Below are positions 32,126 to 34,090 of a stretch of 34,090 nucleotides of DNA, piece by piece. The translations under genes were made by a program, and so were the position numbers. Source of the DNA: Ignavibacteriales bacterium (lineage in GTDB: Bacteria; Bacteroidota; Ignavibacteria; Ignavibacteriales; Melioribacteraceae); assembly GCA_007280825.1 (NCBI GenBank), contig QYQI01000035.1, positions 1 through 34,090 of the forward strand, given 5' to 3'. The first letter of the stretch is position 1. Each line of letters starts with the position of its first letter. A model generated the notes under the pieces. That model had not been told where the DNA came from. It worked only from the letters and a program-made list of their open reading frames with translations, and ran no database searches.

Positions 32126-32836
32126 TTAATCATCGTGCTTTGTAGCAACGGTTGTTTCATCTTTAGTAATTTTTAAACCGGGGCCCATAGTTGAGGAGAG
32201 GTATAAACTTTTTACATATATTCCTTTTGCAGATGAAGGTCTCATTTTTATAATTGTTTGAAGAAAAGCTCTTGTATTTTCTGCGAGTTGTTCAACGCTA
32301 AAATTCATTTTGCCGAGTGATGTATGAATTATCCCGGCCTTCTCAACTCTGAATTCGATTTTACCTGCTTTAACTTCCTTAACAGCTTTTGCTACATCAG
32401 CAGTAACAGTTCCGCTTTTAGGATTAGGCATTAAACCTTTTGGACCAAGAACACGGCCAAGTTTACCAAGCTCACCCATTGAATCCGGTGTAGCTACAAT
32501 AACATCAACTTCAGCCCAGCCGCCTTTAATTTTCTCGAGATATTCTTCAAACCCGGCATATTCAGCACCGGCTTTTAAAGCTTCTTCAGCTTGAGCACCT
32601 TTTGCAATTACAAGAACAGTTACTTTTTTCCCTGTTCCATGTGGTAGTGAAACTGTTCCTCTTACCATTTGGTCTGCATGGCGGGGATCAACACCAAGTC
32701 TCATTGCACAATCGAGTGATTCGGTAAATTTAACTTTTGCATTATCTTTTAAAAGTTTAATAGCTTCTTCAACTGTGTAATCTTTTGTTCTATCAATATT
32801 TTTATTGACAGCTTTAATTCTTTTAGTAACTTTCAT
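32126..32836 (-). CDS. rplA: 50S ribosomal protein L1
   Basis: [34 protein letters not shown]...[46 protein letters not shown]. Confidence 0.98.
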   Translation of the reverse strand: MKVTKRIKAVNKNIDRTKDYTVEEAIKLLKDNAKVKFTESLDCAMRLGVDPRHADQMVRGTVSLPHGTGKKVTVLVIAKGAQAEEALKAGAEYAGFEEYLEKIKGGWAEVDVIVATPDSMGELGKLGRVLGPKGLMPNPKSGTVTADVAKAVKEVKAGKIEFRVEKAGIIHTSLGKMNFSVEQLAENTRAFLQTIIKMRPSSAKGIYVKSLYLSSTMGPGLKITKDETTVATKHDD

Positions 32837-32865
32837 TTTGATTCCAGTAAAAAATTATTTTAAAA

Positions 32866-33291
32866 TTAGTCTTCGACAGTAAAACCCATACTTCGTGCAG
32901 TACCAGAAACCATGCTCATTGCATGATCAACATCATGAGCATTAAGATCAGGCATTTTCATCTGAGCAATTTCACGAACTTGAGCTTTTGTTACTTGAGC
33001 AACTTTTGTTTTGTTTGGTTCAGCAGAACCTTTTTCAACTTTTGCAGCTTTTTTTAATAAGATTGCAGCCGGAGGTGTTTTTGTAATAAACGTAAAGGAC
33101 TTGTCGGAGAAAACTGTTATTACAACAGGAATAATTAAACCTTGTTTATCAGAAGTTCTTGCATTAAACTGCTTGCAAAACTCCATGATATTAACACCTT
33201 TCTGCCCTAAAGCAGGGCCTACTGGTGGTGAAGGATTAGCTGCACCGGCGGGTATTTGTAATTTAATATAACTATCAATTTTTTTTGCCAT
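32866..33291 (-). CDS. rplK: 50S ribosomal protein L11
   Basis: [39 protein letters not shown]...[12 protein letters not shown]. Confidence 0.98.
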   Translation of the reverse strand: MAKKIDSYIKLQIPAGAANPSPPVGPALGQKGVNIMEFCKQFNARTSDKQGLIIPVVITVFSDKSFTFITKTPPAAILLKKAAKVEKGSAEPNKTKVAQVTKAQVREIAQMKMPDLNAHDVDHAMSMVSGTARSMGFTVED

Positions 33292-33309
33292 TGTTTAACC
33301 TATATCAAT

Positions 33310-33855
33310 TTATTTTTCAAATTCAGCTTGAGCAAAATCAATTTCGACCGGAGTTTTTCTTCCAAAGATCGAAACCATGACTTTGATTTTTAATTTTTCT
33401 TCATTCACTTCTTGTATAAAACCAGAAAAATTATTGAAAGGACCGTCAACAATTTTTACAAAATCGCCCGTCCTAAAAATAGTTTCAGTTCTTTCTGTTT
33501 CATTATCCTGAGATAATCTACCAACGATTCTTTTTACTTCTTCAGGTTGAAGCGGTACAGGATGATTTAATGATCCTAGAAAGCCCATAACAGATGGAGT
33601 GTTGATAATAAAATCTTTTGCTTTAATATTGAGATCAACACAAACCAATATATAACCGGGAAAAAAATTTTTCTTTTTAGTTTTTTTCTTGCCGTCTTTT
33701 ACTTCAAAAACTTTCTCGGTTGGAACAAGTACATCAAAGATTCTTGAACGAAGTTCTTCATTCTCTTTTAATTCAGCATCTATTAATGTTTTAACTTTAT
33801 TCTCATGACCAGAAAAGGTTCTGACAACATACCATCTAGCTTTTTCGTTTTCCAA
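33310..33855 (-). CDS. nusG: Transcription termination/antitermination factor NusG
   Basis: ARWYVVRTFSGHENKVKTLID...FFPGYILVCVDL...FRTGDFVKIVDGPFNNFSGFIQEVNEEKLKIKVMVSIFGRKTPVEIDFAQAE. Confidence 0.97.
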   Translation of the reverse strand: MENEKARWYVVRTFSGHENKVKTLIDAELKENEELRSRIFDVLVPTEKVFEVKDGKKKTKKKNFFPGYILVCVDLNIKAKDFIINTPSVMGFLGSLNHPVPLQPEEVKRIVGRLSQDNETERTETIFRTGDFVKIVDGPFNNFSGFIQEVNEEKLKIKVMVSIFGRKTPVEIDFAQAEFEK

Positions 33856-33857
33856 GA

Positions 33858-34040
33858 TTAAAAAATTCCTTGTAATATTTTATTTACGGCCATATCAACT
33901 ATATATGTAAAAGCCGCAAGGACTAAACAAACTATGATCACAACTGAAGTTGATTCTTTCAATTCTTCACGAGTTGGCCAAGTAACTTTTTTCATTTCTT
34001 TTACTACATCATTAACAAAGTTGACTATTTTTTCTTTCAT
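33858..34040 (-). CDS. secE: Preprotein translocase subunit SecE
   Basis: VNDVVKEMKKVTWPTREELKESTSVVIIVCLVLAAFTYIVDMAVNKIL plus position before nusG. Confidence 0.95.
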   Translation of the reverse strand: MKEKIVNFVNDVVKEMKKVTWPTREELKESTSVVIIVCLVLAAFTYIVDMAVNKILQGIF

Positions 34041-34065
34041 GAAATTTTTTCTTTTTTATTGGTTG

Positions 34066-34090
34066 CACGTCAGGAGGGACTCGAACCCCC
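34066..34090 (-). tRNA. 3' fragment of a tRNA, probably tRNA-Trp, truncated by the window edge
   Basis: Minus strand GGGGG TTCGAGT CCCTC (T arm) CTGACGT (acceptor 3' strand) G (discriminator). Identity is inferred only from the common tRNA-Trp-secE-nusG gene order and G73; no anticodon is visible. Confidence 0.6.

Noticed and set aside
1-34090. Mobile elements, CRISPR arrays, toxin-antitoxin, defence or biosynthetic systems
   Set aside because: No transposase, integrase, direct-repeat array or non-housekeeping cassette was visible; practically all sequence is accounted for by conserved genes.

Overview
The window is an AT-rich bacterial housekeeping region. Every supported gene lies on the minus strand. 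Read right to left it is one nearly uninterrupted transcription/translation gene cluster: (partial tRNA, probably Trp)-secE-nusG-rplK-rplA-rplJ-rplL-rpoB-rpoC-rpsL-rpsG-fusA-tuf-rpsJ-rplC-rplD-rplW-rplB-rpsS-rplV-rpsC-rplP-rpmC-rpsQ-rplN-rplX-rplE-rpsN-rpsH-rplF-rplR-[tRNA-Gln]-rpsE-rpmD-rplO-secY-map-infA-rpmJ-rpsM-rpsK-rpsD-rpoA-rplQ. These are the rif, str, S10, spc and alpha operons fused. A strong intrinsic terminator follows, then engB, a membrane GAF/degenerate-GGDEF protein, and a partial deoB. Protein character suggests the Bacteroidota/Ignavibacteria-Chlorobi side of the tree (inference only). I saw no mobile elements, CRISPR arrays or defence systems. The observations most worth checking are: (1) the rplE (L5) 5' end, where a natural-looking start ([15 protein letters not shown]...) is out of frame with L5 and joins it only through a -1 shift at an exact A AAA AAG heptamer, which could be programmed frameshifting, a homopolymer error or a misassigned start; (2) a complete tRNA-Gln(UUG) embedded between rplR and rpsE; (3) an attenuator-like hairpin between rplL and rpoB and a terminator whose U-tract runs almost into the engB start codon; (4) a GGDEF-family protein that has lost the GGDEF motif. 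The rest is ordinary housekeeping sequence.
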